Assembly: GCA_002007465.1 (NCBI GenBank)
Contig: LNAC01000277.1
Span: 906,915 to 970,914, forward strand
Source: Ailurus styani
Lineage: Eukaryota > Chordata > Mammalia > Carnivora > Ailuridae
DNA length: 64,000 nucleotides
Direction of reading: 5' to 3'
Shown here: in pieces, positions 30,000 through 41,580 of the stretch
Layout of the letters: each line of letters starts with the position of its first letter
Numbering within the stretch: position 1 is the stretch's first letter
Notes under the pieces: model-generated
The model's database searches: none
Told to the model about the DNA's origin: nothing
The model's input: the letters and a program-made list of their open reading frames with translations, nothing else
Made by a program: the position numbers and the translations under genes

Positions 30000-32809
30000 T
30001 TCTGACACCTCTCTAAAAACAGGGGAAATAGCACCAGGTACCTGCAAGACATTGTTAAGGAGGGCACTGACACGTAAGACATGCTCTTGGAACCCAAATA
30101 CATACCAGTTGGGAGAACAAAGCTCAGGGAGTAAAAGGAGAAAAAGAAGTATGAAAAAGAAGTTTGCAAGAGCCAGATGAGGCTGACCATCATTGCCAGA
30201 AGAATGGAGGGAAGGGAGAGATTAGGCAGGAGGAGGATACTGACATACGAGTAGGGTTGACATGAGAGGGGCAGGGCTGTAGGGAAGGTGTGGTAGGAGA
30301 GGAACTGAATGAGCCAAGGGGAAGCAGGGATGAGCACAGTGTGTTCCATTACAACAGACTATCAATCAGAAAGGCTGGAGCGGAGAGTTGATCTACTCAT
30401 ATGACTAGAGAGAGGGGCCAGCCAACTGTGACAGTTCTCAATGCCAAGCTAAGGAGTCCGGACTTGGCATGGAAGCAAGACCCATCCCCTATTTTGCAGG
30501 GCCCAAGGCAAATGAAAATTCGGGGTTCCTTCCTCCAACATTCAGAGTCTCAACCGAGGACCGCAGAGCATTCAACCCCACGCAGGGCCCTGGAGGAGCG
30601 ACTGCTGGACAGGTACCCCTATGAGGCCCACACTGCGTTGTGTGAGCATTGAGGATGCTTTCCAAGGCTTTGAGACAGAGATGCCAGATTACTCTGGCAC
30701 CGTAGAAAGACGAGCTGTCGGTACCTTCTAGGCGGGTGGGGACAGAAGTGGCGGAGGGATACCTAGTAGGAAATCATTGGACTTGTCCCAGTGCGGTAAG
30801 AAGCGCACGGAGAAGGTCAACGGTTGGAGGAATGGGACAAAGGGGCACATGTGATGTGTTAGCAGGGGTCAATGTCTCTAGGGGCTGAGTGGCTTACACA
30901 GCCTTGACGCCACGGCTTGCACCGGGTCCTGGAGAAAGTTGAAATCACGGAGAGAAAGAAGAAGCGTGGGAAAGGAGTTCGTTTGGGGAGGTTGGCGAGG
31001 GGTAAGCGGGCTCACTCATGCTGAAGAGGATGTAAGGGCAGGGCCTCCAAGAAGAAATGCCCCGCTGGCTGTTGAGGATGAGGAAGGAAGTTCTGGTTTG
31101 GCAACGTTGATCTGAAGGACATGAGAAGTGCTGGGTAGCTGCACATATGCAGTTTCTTAGGAATCAAGTGGCTAGCTAAGCGGGGTGCTAAAACCAGCGA
31201 GTACCTTAAAATAATATTTTCCACCTCCACTTAAAGGAATTGGGCAATCAGCCGTGATGTTGGAGCCAGCAGCCCTGTGGAAGGCTTTCTCAGTTGCTAT
31301 TTCCATAAGGTGATGGTGCAGAATAACGAATCTATTTTGATCTTGCAGCGCTAAAACATGGTAAAAAATAAATAAATAAATAAAAGCCTAAATACTGGTA
31401 AAAACGAATCAGCATTAACTGTCAAATGGCTCTTGTGGCAGGTTCCCCCCCCCCACTTTTTAATGATCCATTTATTTTTCAGGCAATTCTTTCAGGAATT
31501 TGAAAGTTTAAGCAGGGGTTACATAGAGAACTAACAGGAAATGTCTCATCTTTCCAAGTTTATTGTTGAGAGTGGCCAGATGTCATTTGTTTGTGAGTGG
31601 GAAATGGGAAGTTAGATCACAGAACGTGAAATTTAAAACTCCATGCTAAAAAAAAAAAAAAAAAAGAGGGGGCGAGAGCAAAGAGGAGAGACACACACAG
31701 GGAAGCCACTTTGCCTCTTGTGACTTATGTTAACAGTGTAGTGCAGCCATGCTCACAAGCAAGACGCTAATATGAGAACATGCTTTACTGTCTGCAGGCA
31801 TCACTCCCTTCGAGGTCTGTGTGCAAACAGCTGGTCTCCGCCTGTCCAGGCCAGGGTGTTTGGGAGCTCTCTGCGGATCTGCTGTAATTATAAACCCCAT
31901 GAAGGGCCAGGAATGGAGGCCAACGTTCTTATTGGTCATCATGCCCCAGAATAAAGAACGAGAAAGGAGCTTACAAAAAGAGTTCTTTGCTTTAGTGCTT
32001 ACAAAGTGTAATTACACTGATTTTTTTTTTTTTAAATAATTTTCAGCCTCTCTGGTTTAAACTCTGGGTCAAACACTTCCAGACTGTTCGGGCTGGCTGG
32101 CTCCAATCTGGCCCCTTCGTCTCTAATTGCTCACTGACTCTCCCGGAAATACCCTCTGCGTCCCTGTTGCTACAGTGGGCTTTGGCAGGCTCCCTCCCGG
32201 TCAGGTGTTTTCCCCCACGGTTGCCATGGCAGCAGTGTTCAACAGAGGTTCTGAGGGGCTTGGAATTGACAAGCCAGAGGTGGGGCCTGAGTTCTTGTCT
32301 CCAGTCCACGACTTGCTGATCCGTCTTCCTCAGAGAGAGAGCACATAGTATGGGATTGTGCTTCCTTGGAAGATGACAGGCACCAGGCCAGACGCACAGA
32401 CGTAAATTTGGAATTGGTTATTGGATCACTGGGCCAAACATGGGAAACATAGCTGAAGGGGAAGATACAAAGCAAAAGGATCCAAGAGCAGCTCCGAGGC
32501 TCAGAACTTCTTGGCCAGTTTTGCAAAGGAAAAAAAAGCCTGAACCTACTGCTGGGCTTTCAAGGGCAACAGGAAAGATTCTGTTCAACCCCAGCCCTCT
32601 CTTCCACTCAGATTAGTTAGCAGTTTTCCTTCCTCAGGCCCTGCCTAAGATCCTGACATCCCCACGTTAGTCTCTCCCTGGGGTTAAATCCTTAAGGTCT
32701 CATATATGCAAATACTGACCCGGAGAAGTGAGCCCATTAGCCAGGTTCCTTGGCCATCGTGGCTATGCAGGCATTTACCGTCATAGTGTCCAAGGGGTGG
32801 GAAACACAA
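30000..32809. other. Unassigned, mostly single-copy-looking DNA
   Basis: The longest stretch with few recognisable repeats. It holds an AAAT run (about 31363-31384), an A19 run (31651-31669) and a T13 run (32021-32033). About 30740-30850 is faintly like the ancient repeat at 945-1990. Small frames on both strands lack domain features. If regulatory sequence exists in this window, this is one of the places to look for cross-species conservation. Confidence 0.4.
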
Positions 32810-32820
32810 GAGATAAGTTT

Positions 32821-33087
32821 TGTTTTGTTTTTTATGATTGTGATAAAATAGAGGTACACCAAAATTTACCAATTTAACCATTTGCAAGTGTACAGTCCAG
32901 TAGTGTTAAGTACACTCACAGTATTACGCACCATCACCACTACCCATTTCCAGAACTTTTCATCACCCCAAACAGAAACTGTGCACCCGTTAAATAATAT
33001 TTCTCCACTCCCCACCTCCCCCCCCAAACCCTGGTAAACCCTACTCTACTTGATGACTCTGTGAATTTGCCTATTCTAGGTATCAAC
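32821..33087 (-). mobile_element. Old LINE-1 3' end with 10-bp target duplication
   Basis: 'TGATAAAATAGAGGTACACCAAAATTTACCAATTTAACC' and 'TTACGCACCATCACCAC' are typical of an old LINE-1 3' UTR in reverse. AGATAAGTTT flanks it at 32811-32820 and 33088-33097. Confidence 0.82.
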
Positions 33088-33114
33088 AGATAAGTTTCTA
33101 AAAATAACATCACT

Positions 33115-33231
33115 GGAGCGCCTGGCTGGCTCAGTGAATACAGCGTGCAACTCTTGATCTTGGGGCTGTGAGTTCGAGCACCATGTTGGACATGGAGCCT
33201 ACTTAATTAAAACAACAACAACAACAAAAAC
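33115..33231 (+). mobile_element. Can-SINE, old subfamily
   Basis: The head 'GGAGCGCCTGGCTGGCTCAG' is followed by 'GCAACTCTTGATCTTGGGGCTGTGAGTTCGAGC' rather than the GTCATGATCCC body. It is therefore an older tRNA-Lys SINE with clear A- and B-box-like segments. It ends in an AAC repeat (33211-33226). Confidence 0.88.
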
Positions 33232-33410
33232 CTTTGTTGTTTTTGTGAAAATAATACATGTTTTTTAATACATGCTAAAGGAATACAGAAAAGTACAAAG
33301 GCAAAAAAGCAAAGGAAAATTACATCATAAATTACCATTGTCAAAATTTGCTCAATGTCATCCCAGACACCTCTGTATGCATATAGACTTACAGAACCAT
33401 AGGAAGAAAA

Positions 33411-33539
33411 ATGCAGTCAGAGGGAGAAGCAGACTCCCCGCTGAGCAAGGAGCTTGACGCAGGACCAGATCCCAAGATACTGGGATCGTGACCTCAGCAG
33501 AAGGCAGCCACTTAATTGACTGAGCCACCCAGGCGTCCC
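33411..33539 (-). mobile_element. Can-SINE lacking its tail end
   Basis: Only the tRNA-derived head and body remain ('GAGCCACCCAGGCGTCCC' at the right). The sequence begins abruptly in the GAGGGAGAAGCAGAC block, with no poly-T or CT stretch. No target duplication found. Confidence 0.88.
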
Positions 33540-34727
33540 CGATTTAGGGCCTATCCTCATCCAGGATGAGCTCATTTCAAGATCCTTAATTTAATTACAC
33601 CTGCAAAGACGGTTTTTCCAAATAAGCTGACATTCACAGGTTCCAGGCAGCCCTATCTTTTGGCATTGGTATTCAACCCACAAGGCGTCGTGGTGAATGA
33701 CGGATTCGAGAAGCAGTACTCCCCCAGTTGGTGCTTATGAGCCCATCAGGGACTCGGACAGAACAGTCGCTTGGTTAAACTTCAGGTCTGACTTGAATCG
33801 GGAGCTCCCGGGGATACCATGTGTTGGAGCTGGCCCGAGTATAGCTACACCCACACCAGTAAATGTCTCTACCTTTCACTATTAGATAAAAATTTCTCTT
33901 TCGGGGGCTAGAAAGGCACAGCCTCACTTAGTTTCTGATTAGGAAAAAAAAGCAGCAAAGCTCAAACCCAGCGAGGCTGTGTCACAAGTCTATATACATA
34001 GTGCTCGCTTGTTGATCACAGAAACACCCACAAAGGAGTTTAGTTCCATATTTTGAACTGTCCCCAAATTTATAGGACGTATGATGAGGTTGGAACATCT
34101 GATAAATTATTTTTGGAAAATAAACCGAGTTCTGGTCCAGAGGGTACATTTAAACCTTTACTCCTTTGTCTGAGTTCACTAAGGACTGTGCGGTCTAAGG
34201 CTTGAGGCCTCCACTTGCCAGGAAGCTGGTGCAATTGGGTAGATTCTGGCTTTACTTTGCCTGAGAGAGCCTTGCCCTGCCATACTAATCCCTATAATTC
34301 TCCTTTTCTTTTCTTTTTAGTCCTTCTGATGCCAAATTTGAAGAGGCTTAACATGGATTCCTTTTGATACCAGAGATCTTCTGTGGTAGGAATCCTCCTC
34401 CTTCATCATCCTGTCTGACCCAGAGCTCGATCCCTCCTTGAATCCTTGTCTACTTATCCTAAACCTTAAAATTCAAGGCTTCTTCTGAAATTCCAAGGGC
34501 TTTATGACTGTACTACTTACGAGCACTTGCACACACGTCATTTGCTGATGCTGGAAGAAGACAGATGGTACCATGTCTTGCCTTCCTGTGTCTCTCATCT
34601 GTGTCCAGGACTAGCATGACCAAATATAAGTCAGTGTTGTTTGAATGACACTGGAAGGCCCTGGTATTCCTGGAATCCCCCAAATCAGCAGGAAGATACT
34701 CAGTTTCTCAGAATTCAACAGCCTCAA
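33540..34727. other. Old LTR-like scrap and unassigned DNA
   Basis: 33540-33690 ('GGGCCTATCCTCATCCAGGATGAGC', 'CAAATAAGCTGACATTCACAGG') resembles a piece of an ancient retroelement. The rest is single-copy-looking without a gene. 34310-34330 has a pyrimidine-rich tract ending in TAG, but no exon could be defined after it. Confidence 0.4.
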
Positions 34728-34745
34728 AAATTTAATTCATTTTGT

Positions 34746-35897
34746 TTGATTTTATTTTTTAAATTATTTTCTTAATTCCAGTATAATTAATATATAGTAT
34801 GTTAGTTTCAGGTGTGCAATATAGTGATTCAGCAATTCTATACATTACTCAGTGCTCATCACAGTAAGTGTACTCTTAATCCCCTTCACCTGTTTCACCC
34901 ATCCCCACACCCACTTCTCTGGCAATCATGGATTTGTTCTCTTTGCTTAAGAGTCTGGTTCGTTGTTTCTCTTTTTTCTCAGTGTTCATTTGTTTTGATT
35001 CTTAAATTCCACATATGAGTGAAATCATATGGTATTTTTCTTTCTTTGATTTATTTCACTTAGCATTATACCCTCTAGATCTATCCATGCTGTTGCAAAT
35101 GGCAAGATTCCCTTCTTCTTTTATGACTGAGTTATATTCCAGTGTGTGTGTGTGTTTGTGTATCTCACATCTTCTTTATCCATTCATCTACCGCTGGACA
35201 CTTGAGTTCCTTCTAAATAATGCTGCAATAAATATAGGGTGCATACACCTTTTAGTATTAGCATTTTTGTATTGTTTTGTAAATACCCAGTAGTGCGATT
35301 ACTGGATCATGTGGTAATACTATTTTTAAATTTTTGAGGAATCTCTAGTGTTTTCCACAGTGGCTGCACCAATTTGCATTTCTACCAATAGTGCATGAGA
35401 GTTCCTTTTCCTCCACATCCTCACCAACACTTGTCTTTCTTATGTTTTTTGATTTTAGCCATTCTGACGGGTGTGAGGTGATATCTCATTGTGGTTTTGA
35501 TTTGCATTTCCCTGATGATTAGTGATGCTGAGCATCTTTTCATGTGTATGTTGGCCATCTGTATGTTTATGTCTCCTGCCCATTTTTAATTAGATTATTT
35601 GTTTTGGGGGTGTTGAGTTATATAAGTTCTTTATGTATTTTGGACACTAATGCCTTATCAGGTATATCATTTGCAAATATCTTCACCCATTCAGTAGGTT
35701 CTCTTTTTGTTTTGTTGATTGTTTCCTTTGCTGTGAAGAAGTTTGTTATTTTGATGTAGTCCCAATCATTTATTTTTGCTTTTATTTCTCTTGGTTTAGA
35801 CACATCAAGAAAAATGTTGCTATGGCCGATGTCGAATTCATTACTGCCTGTGCTCTCTTCTAGGATTTTTATAGTTTCAGATCTCACATTTAGTTCC
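34746..35897 (-). mobile_element. 5'-truncated LINE-1 with 18-bp target duplication
   Basis: 3' UTR at the left ('CCAGTATAATTAATATATAGTATG'), then the ORF2 C-terminal region. The 110-codon minus frame at 35618-35950 has AKINDWDYIKI and FTAKETINKTKREPTEW, ORF2 landmarks. AAATTTAATTCATTTTGT / AAATTTAATTCCTTTTGT at 34728-34745 and 35898-35915 (one mismatch) delimit it. Confidence 0.94.
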
Positions 35898-35915
35898 AAA
35901 TTTAATTCCTTTTGT

Positions 35916-36309
35916 GATAGTTGTCTTCTGCTGATTTTTATTTTCCTCAAAACTAGTTGTAAAAATCCGTAGCTTTGCTCTTTTTAGTAGCCTACTGTTA
36001 GTTTTATTATTTAGACCTCGTTCTTTTTTGCAGAAAAAAGTGTAAAGCCTCACATCCTGGAGTTTGACACATTTTTATTTGTGACTAATGCTATAGTCAG
36101 AGAGTCAGTATGATAGAGACTACCAGTCATGCATTGCTCGTACACAGCTCCCTTCTGCTAGGAAATGAAGCAGAATTCTCAAACAACAAGGGTGTTGAGC
36201 ACACTGCCCATCGAGCCTTATTCATCATTGAGTGCATGACCTTTCTTCAGTGGTCCCTGCCAATAGCTCATACTGGACCAACCCAAGTCGGGCACAGTTC
36301 ACCGGTTTT
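35916..36309. other. Unassigned DNA
   Basis: No element or gene recognised. The 68-codon frame at 36110-36316 shows no family features. Confidence 0.4.
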
Positions 36310-36503
36310 TACATAGATTTTTTAAATAATTGAGGTACAATTGATATATAACATTATATTAGTTTGAGGTGTATAACATAATGATTCGATATATATATTG
36401 CAAAATGATCACTACAGTAAGTCTAGTTAACATCCACCAGCACACATAGCTACAAAAATTATTTTTCTTATGATGAAAACCTTTTTAAAATTAATTTATT
36501 TAC

Positions 36504-36554
<51 letters not shown>

Positions 36555-37880
36555 GGCAGAGGGGCAGAGGGAGAGAAAGAGGGGAAGAAGACTCCCTGCT
36601 CAGCAGGGAGTCCAATGCTGGGCTCCATCCCAAGACCCTGAGATCATGACCTGAATGAAACCAAAAGTCAGAGGCTTAATCAACTGAGCCATCCAGGCAC
36701 CTCTGTTTTGATGAAAACTTCTAAGATTTACTTTCTTAGCAACTTTCAAATATACAGTACAGTATTATTAACTATAGTCAACATGCTGTATATTCTAGCC
36801 CCAGGATTTATTTGGTTTCTAAGTAGAAGCTTGTACCTTTTGACCACCTTCACCTATTTTGCCCACCCTCCACCTCCCACAGACTGGCAACCACCAATCT
36901 TTTGCCGTAGCTACGAGTTCAGGGAGTTTTGTTTGTTTGCTTTTAGATTCAACATGTTAGTGAAACCGTATGGTGTTTGTCTTTCTCTTTCTGACTTATT
37001 TCACTTACCGTAATGCCCTCAGGGTCCATCCATGTTGCCACACATGATAAGATTTCCTTCTTTTTATGGCTGAATAATATGTTGTCCATTATGTATATGT
37101 TATATATATAAACACACAACTACATACGCATACACACATACATACATGCACACACATATCTATAACATTTTCTTCATCCATTCAGGTTATTTCCATGTCT
37201 TGGCTGTTGTAAATAATGCTGCAATGGACATGGTGGGTACAGATATCTTTTTGAGTTAGTGTTTTTATTTCCATTAGATAAAGACCCAGAAATAGAATAG
37301 GAACCTCCATACTGTTTTCCACAGTAGCTGCACCAGTTTGCATTCCCACCTACAGTGCACAATGGTTCCTTTTTCCGCACATCCTCGCCAACACTTCTAA
37401 TTTCTTATCTTTTTGGTAATAGCCATTCTAGCAGGTGTGAAGTGATATCTCATTGTGGTTTTGATTTGCATTTCCTGATGATGAGTGACAGTGAACACCC
37501 TTCCATGGACTTATTGGCCATCTCTATATATTCTTTGGGAAAATGACTTTTCAGATCCTCTACCATTTTAATTGGATTATTTATTTATTTGCTATTGAGT
37601 TGTATGAGATTTTCATATATTTTGGGTCTTAACCCCTTATCAGATATTTGATTTTCAAATATTTTCTCTGATTCAGTAGGCTGTGTTTTCATTTTGCAGA
37701 TTGTTTCCTTTGCCGTGCAGAAGCCTTTTATTTTGATGTAGTCCCACTTGTTTGCTTTTGCTTTTGTTGCTTTTGCTTTTCGTGTCACATCCAAAAAATC
37801 ATCATCACCAAGATGGATGTCAAGGAGCTTATCATCTGTGTTGCTTTTACACGGATTTAATACTCTCAACAAGCCCATAT
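36310..37880 (-). mobile_element. Older LINE-1 3' half, split by a SINE
   Basis: 3' UTR (36315-36470), SINE, more 3' UTR (36720-37000) and ORF2 C-terminal sequence. The frame at 37585-37878 has AKANKWDYIKIKGFCTAKET and TESEKIFENQISDKGL. It is more diverged than the copy at 34746. Two unrelated LINE-1 insertions therefore lie within 500 bp of each other in the same orientation. Confidence 0.88.
36481..36708 (-). mobile_element. Can-SINE with a long GA repeat
   Basis: Inserted in the older LINE-1. A perfect 10-bp target duplication, TGATGAAAAC, lies at 36471-36480 and 36709-36718. The usual short GAGAGA block has grown to about 20 GA units (36506-36547). Confidence 0.94.
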
Positions 37881-37889
37881 AGTGAATTA

Positions 37890-38005
37890 TATTATTGTCT
37901 GCATTTTAAAACAAGAAAACTGGGGCCCTCAGAGGTGAAGTTAGCTGCCCGAGGTCACGTAGTTGGCTCTGGATGCCTGGTCTCAAAGTCCATACATCTG
38001 ATCGC
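37890..38005 (-). mobile_element. MIR relic
   Basis: 'TTTTAAAACAAGAAAACTGGGGCCC', 'GTTAGCTGCCCGAGGTCACGTAG' and 'CTGGTCTCAAAGTCC' in reverse MIR order. Confidence 0.8.
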
Positions 38006-38174
38006 TTGTGGCACTGGTGGTTGTCACCTGACAACTGTGGCAGCCTCCTGGGTCACAGGTCTGGGGAGGCAGGAGGGCAGTAGCCACAAACCACACTACC
38101 CTTCCTGGAAGAGCTAGCAGACATCTGAACAACATTCATCTGGGACACTGTGAAACGGGGAGCAAATTACAACA

Positions 38175-38350
38175 CATCTCGCTTAGTATGACTAGAATCC
38201 CATGGGTTAGGTCCTACGCACTGTTTTTAATCCCCATTTTACTCAGGAGGAAATTGCTGGTTCAACCGACTGGATTTGCCCAAAGTCACCCAGTGGGTAG
38301 GTGGTGGAGTGAGATTTGAACCTAAATCTTCCCTCCCTAAGTTGACTGTT
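38175..38350 (-). mobile_element. MIR relic
   Basis: 'AATCCCCATTTTACTCAGGAGGAAATTG', 'GATTTGCCCAAAGTCACCCAGTGGGTAGG' and 'AGATTTGAACCTAAATCTTCC' match MIR in reverse. Confidence 0.85.
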
Positions 38351-39050
38351 CCTAGGAACACACTGTCCCATGAATGCAGGGACAGCGCCTCCTTGGTCTG
38401 CTTTGATTGTTGATTCATAAAGCTCACCTCTTGGCACCCCTGCCCTCTTGTCTGAAATCCCCCTACAAGCCCTACCTCTGCCAGACCCTGACCCTGAAGG
38501 GCTTCCTCCACCAGGCAGACCTCCCTACTGATTCCTAGCACCTGGCCTGGAGTAGGTGCTCACAAACAGCATGTGGAAAGAATGGACAGATTTGTTCCGG
38601 GTAAAGAGTTTTTCCCAGAAAATCCCAGTTAACATGCAAATGTGTTGCCTGGCAGAGATGCCTGGAATTTGTTTACTGCTTCTCTCCCAGAGAGCGAGGA
38701 GGTTTTGAGGAATGACTTAATAAGAGTAAAGAATAAAGGGAGGGGAAGCCCTTAAGTTTAGGGAAATGCCCAGGGAAGAGGGGTGCACCCCAGGGAATTC
38801 GGGAGCAGGTTGGGGGACCTTGAATACTGTGGAAGAAAGAAGAGGAAGCAGTCTTAGTGGGGGAGGGGGGGAATAGGCTCACCCTCTTCAGTTTTGCTCC
38901 AGGCTGGCTGATTCTCAGCACACAGTGGGTCTGACTGCCTCCATAGACAATGGGAGAGCCCCACTGGCAGTGTCTAAGGACTGATTCTTCCCAGTCCTGG
39001 AAAAGGGTCCAAAGTTCAGGTTTCCTTGAGAGGGTCCTGGAAACAATCAA
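38351..39050. other. Unassigned DNA, includes an octamer site
   Basis: About 38450-38570 is weakly L2-like ('CCTAGCACCTGGCCTGGAGTAGGTGC'). ATGCAAAT, an octamer (POU-domain) motif, lies at 38634-38641. One such match in 64 kb can be chance. The 151-codon minus frame at 38673-39128 has no recognisable domain. Confidence 0.35.
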
Positions 39051-39054
39051 CGTG

Positions 39055-39135
39055 GGGGGTAGAGGAGCTGGGTTCAAATCTTGTCTCCACAACCTATCCA
39101 CTGGGCGGCCTTGGGCAAATCCAGTCACTCGAATT
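39055..39135 (+). mobile_element. MIR core relic
   Basis: 'GAGCTGGGTTCAAATCTTGTCTCCAC' and 'GGCCTTGGGCAAATCCAGTCAC' match the MIR core. Confidence 0.75.
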
Positions 39136-39289
39136 GACTACCCACAAGTACTGTCCTATTAGGTCATATCTTGGCTAGATCCTGAAGGGAGAGAAGCACC
39201 ACTGGACCCATCTCTCACCCCCCAACCCCAAGTTCGTCCAAAAGCCCTGCCCCACCCCCTCCAGCAGGCAAATTTCCTCCCAGACCTTT

Positions 39290-39570
39290 CTCTATGCATT
39301 GACATACATAGTTATATACAATACGTGAAAACTGGATCACACTCTACATATCGTTCTGTGGCTTATCTTCTCCATTTACACAATCAGGCATCTTTCTCTG
39401 TCCGTTCACATATATCTGCCATCATCTTTTGAAAAGAGTTTCATTGTATTTCATCATAGGGCATACCAGACATACCACAATACACTAAGCCAGTCTCCCA
39501 CTCACTAACAATGCAGTTGTCTCCAACCTTCTGCTGTTGCCAATGCTACAACGAACATCTCCACACCAGA
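39290..39570 (-). mobile_element. Ancient LINE-1 relic
   Basis: 'ACTGGATCACACTCTACATATCG', 'CATTGTATTTCATCATAGGGC' and 'AATGCAGTTGTCTCCAACCTTCTGC' are in the order of an old LINE-1 ORF2 3' end read in reverse. Confidence 0.6.
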
Positions 39571-40855
39571 CGGAGCAGCCTTGTTGTTAAAAGACATTCC
39601 ACCAACCCCTGTGCTTTGACCATGGCTTTTACTTAGGAAAGTGCAAAGCAGGAGCGCGTTTCTCCTGGGCTGGGGGACTCAGCTTTCCACCCCCCCGTTT
39701 CTGGCTGCCCTGAAAGCTGAGCCAGGCAGAGGATGAAGGGTTCCACCATGGCTTCGGAGCTAAGGTCAGTAAGAGTGGCCAAGCATGAGAATCCGGACCC
39801 CACGGACTCACCACCCCAGCCGGCCTCTCCCCTCTTATTCCAGGGAATGGAGGCACTCGGCATCATTTTCTGTAATGCCAAAGGAAATCCCCAGATAAGA
39901 CGGACACCCTCATGCTTCACAGGAGGCACTTCCCCACTCCCACGGAGATAAACTCATGAATGCTTTCTTAATCACCACTCCTGATTCTCCGGGGCCCTGC
40001 GGGCCTGCCAAAACCTCTCTCAGCTCATTGCTGCTGCTCCCGCAGACAGAGACGGCGCTTCCTAGAAAATCATCATTCCATTTACTGTTTATTCTTGGGG
40101 CAGATTATGGTTTCCCATAAACTCTCCTAGCACTAAAGGTGGTTTTTCAGTAAATCTCATATGAAATGTCTACATGAAAGAGAAGATGTTCTTTATTTTA
40201 TGTTTTCTACTTTATTTTTAATGTGTGAGACTAAAGGAAACCATTGTCCCATTTTTAGGTAGTGATAAAAGCCAGCAAGAGACCATTCTGGCAGGGGAAC
40301 TCGGTACTGTTTTACAATCATTAACTCGACTCCCTAAAAAGTCAGCGTTCTGGCTGGGGTATGAAGAAGACAGAACTGTTTGATCATTACACATTGGAGT
40401 ACACAAGTTTGTCATATTCGTCATTGTGGTCTTCACTTTTGCTAACTCTGGGAACCAGTGCCATTAGTTCCTCATTATTTCTAATGACTTTTTAAAACAT
40501 AGCTTCATCCTAATTAATAGCTTAAATAATGGTCTTGGTGTGCTGGTTGTATTTTTTCCTAAAGCATATTAAAATTTAAAAAATGTTAACTATCACCTAC
40601 AATGTTCTGGAGTCCGGAACAGCAGCACACTTTATTATTTATTTATTTATTATTTATATTATTTATTGTTTATTAAACACTGGACTTGATTGGATCCCAG
40701 ATTTCTAGCCTCCTGCTGGGGTGTCTTCTAAGGTTAACAAAATACTGTTCAGACATGAAGCATTGCCATCTGTCTTTGCATTTTTGCACATTTAATATGC
40801 CTTCAATCTAGAAATTGAGAGCTGGGAAGGATGGAGAAATTACCTACTTATGAAA
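39571..40855. other. Unassigned DNA
   Basis: No gene recognised. Contains an AT-rich TTATT run (40630-40675). Otherwise single-copy-looking. Confidence 0.4.
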
Positions 40856-40859
40856 CGTA

Positions 40860-41045
40860 GGGTAGTTGGTTGAAAAGCTCATGAGTTTTGGAATCAGGCC
40901 CAGGTACCAATCTTAGGACATTGGTAAGACTCCTCATTTCTAAAGGAGGCATGTCAAGAGCCACTTCATACGGCAAAGCAAAGATTAAATGAGATAAGAA
41001 ACTCAAAGTGCCTGGTTGAGGGAAGGCATCTATACCCAGTAGTGA
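40860..41045 (+). mobile_element. MIR relic, degraded
   Basis: 'CATGAGTTTTGGAATCAGGCCC', 'AAGATTAAATGAGATAAGAAACTCAAAGTGCCTGG' in MIR order. Confidence 0.65.
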
Positions 41046-41480
41046 CCAGGTTGACCATCAGTGCAAGTCTAGATGGAGCAGTCACCCAAGTGAACCCAAG
41101 TGCCTATCTGAACCAACCACAGGTTACACACTCCTCCTCACCCCCCACCCTAGACCCCATCCCAGTAGGACCTTCTCATGACCAGATGGAGAGTCCATAG
41201 CCTTTGAAAGAGGTTTCAAGTAGTGGAAGGGTCAAGCTTCCACAGGCTTAAGATAAGAGAATGGAATACAACCACACAACCATTAGGAAATGCTTGGGAC
41301 ACATCCTGCATTATTGGAGAAGCAGCAGGAGGAGTTCTTCCCAATGTCCAGGGCGTTGAACCTCACATGGAAACCCACAAGTGATTTAGGGGTTACAAAA
41401 CAAGGTGATATTATTTGCTATGATTAGGCATCCATCCCTGAAAAGGGGAAAGATGAAGTCCAATGTGAAAATTTTTGAAT
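41046..41480. other. Unassigned DNA
   Basis: Nothing recognised. Confidence 0.35.
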
Positions 41481-41484
41481 GGGA

Positions 41485-41580
41485 AAGGCAGCATGGTATC
41501 ATGGTGAAGGGCGTGGGCCCCAGACCCGATGCCTGGATTTGAATCCTGTCTCCACCGTGCCCTGGCCCTTAGAACAGCAA
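41485..41580 (+). mobile_element. MIR left-half relic
   Basis: 'GGCAGCATGGTATCATGGTGAAGGGCGTGGGCCCCAGA' and 'GCCTGGATTTGAATCCTGTCTCCAC' match the MIR tRNA-derived head. Confidence 0.82.

Noticed and set aside
33115..33200. Possible tRNA-Lys gene
   Set aside because: The A- and B-box-like segments belong to a Can-SINE head with its normal body and tail. The cloverleaf is not intact.
38673..39128. 151-codon minus frame
   Set aside because: No domain, no supporting context, and partly covers a MIR core.
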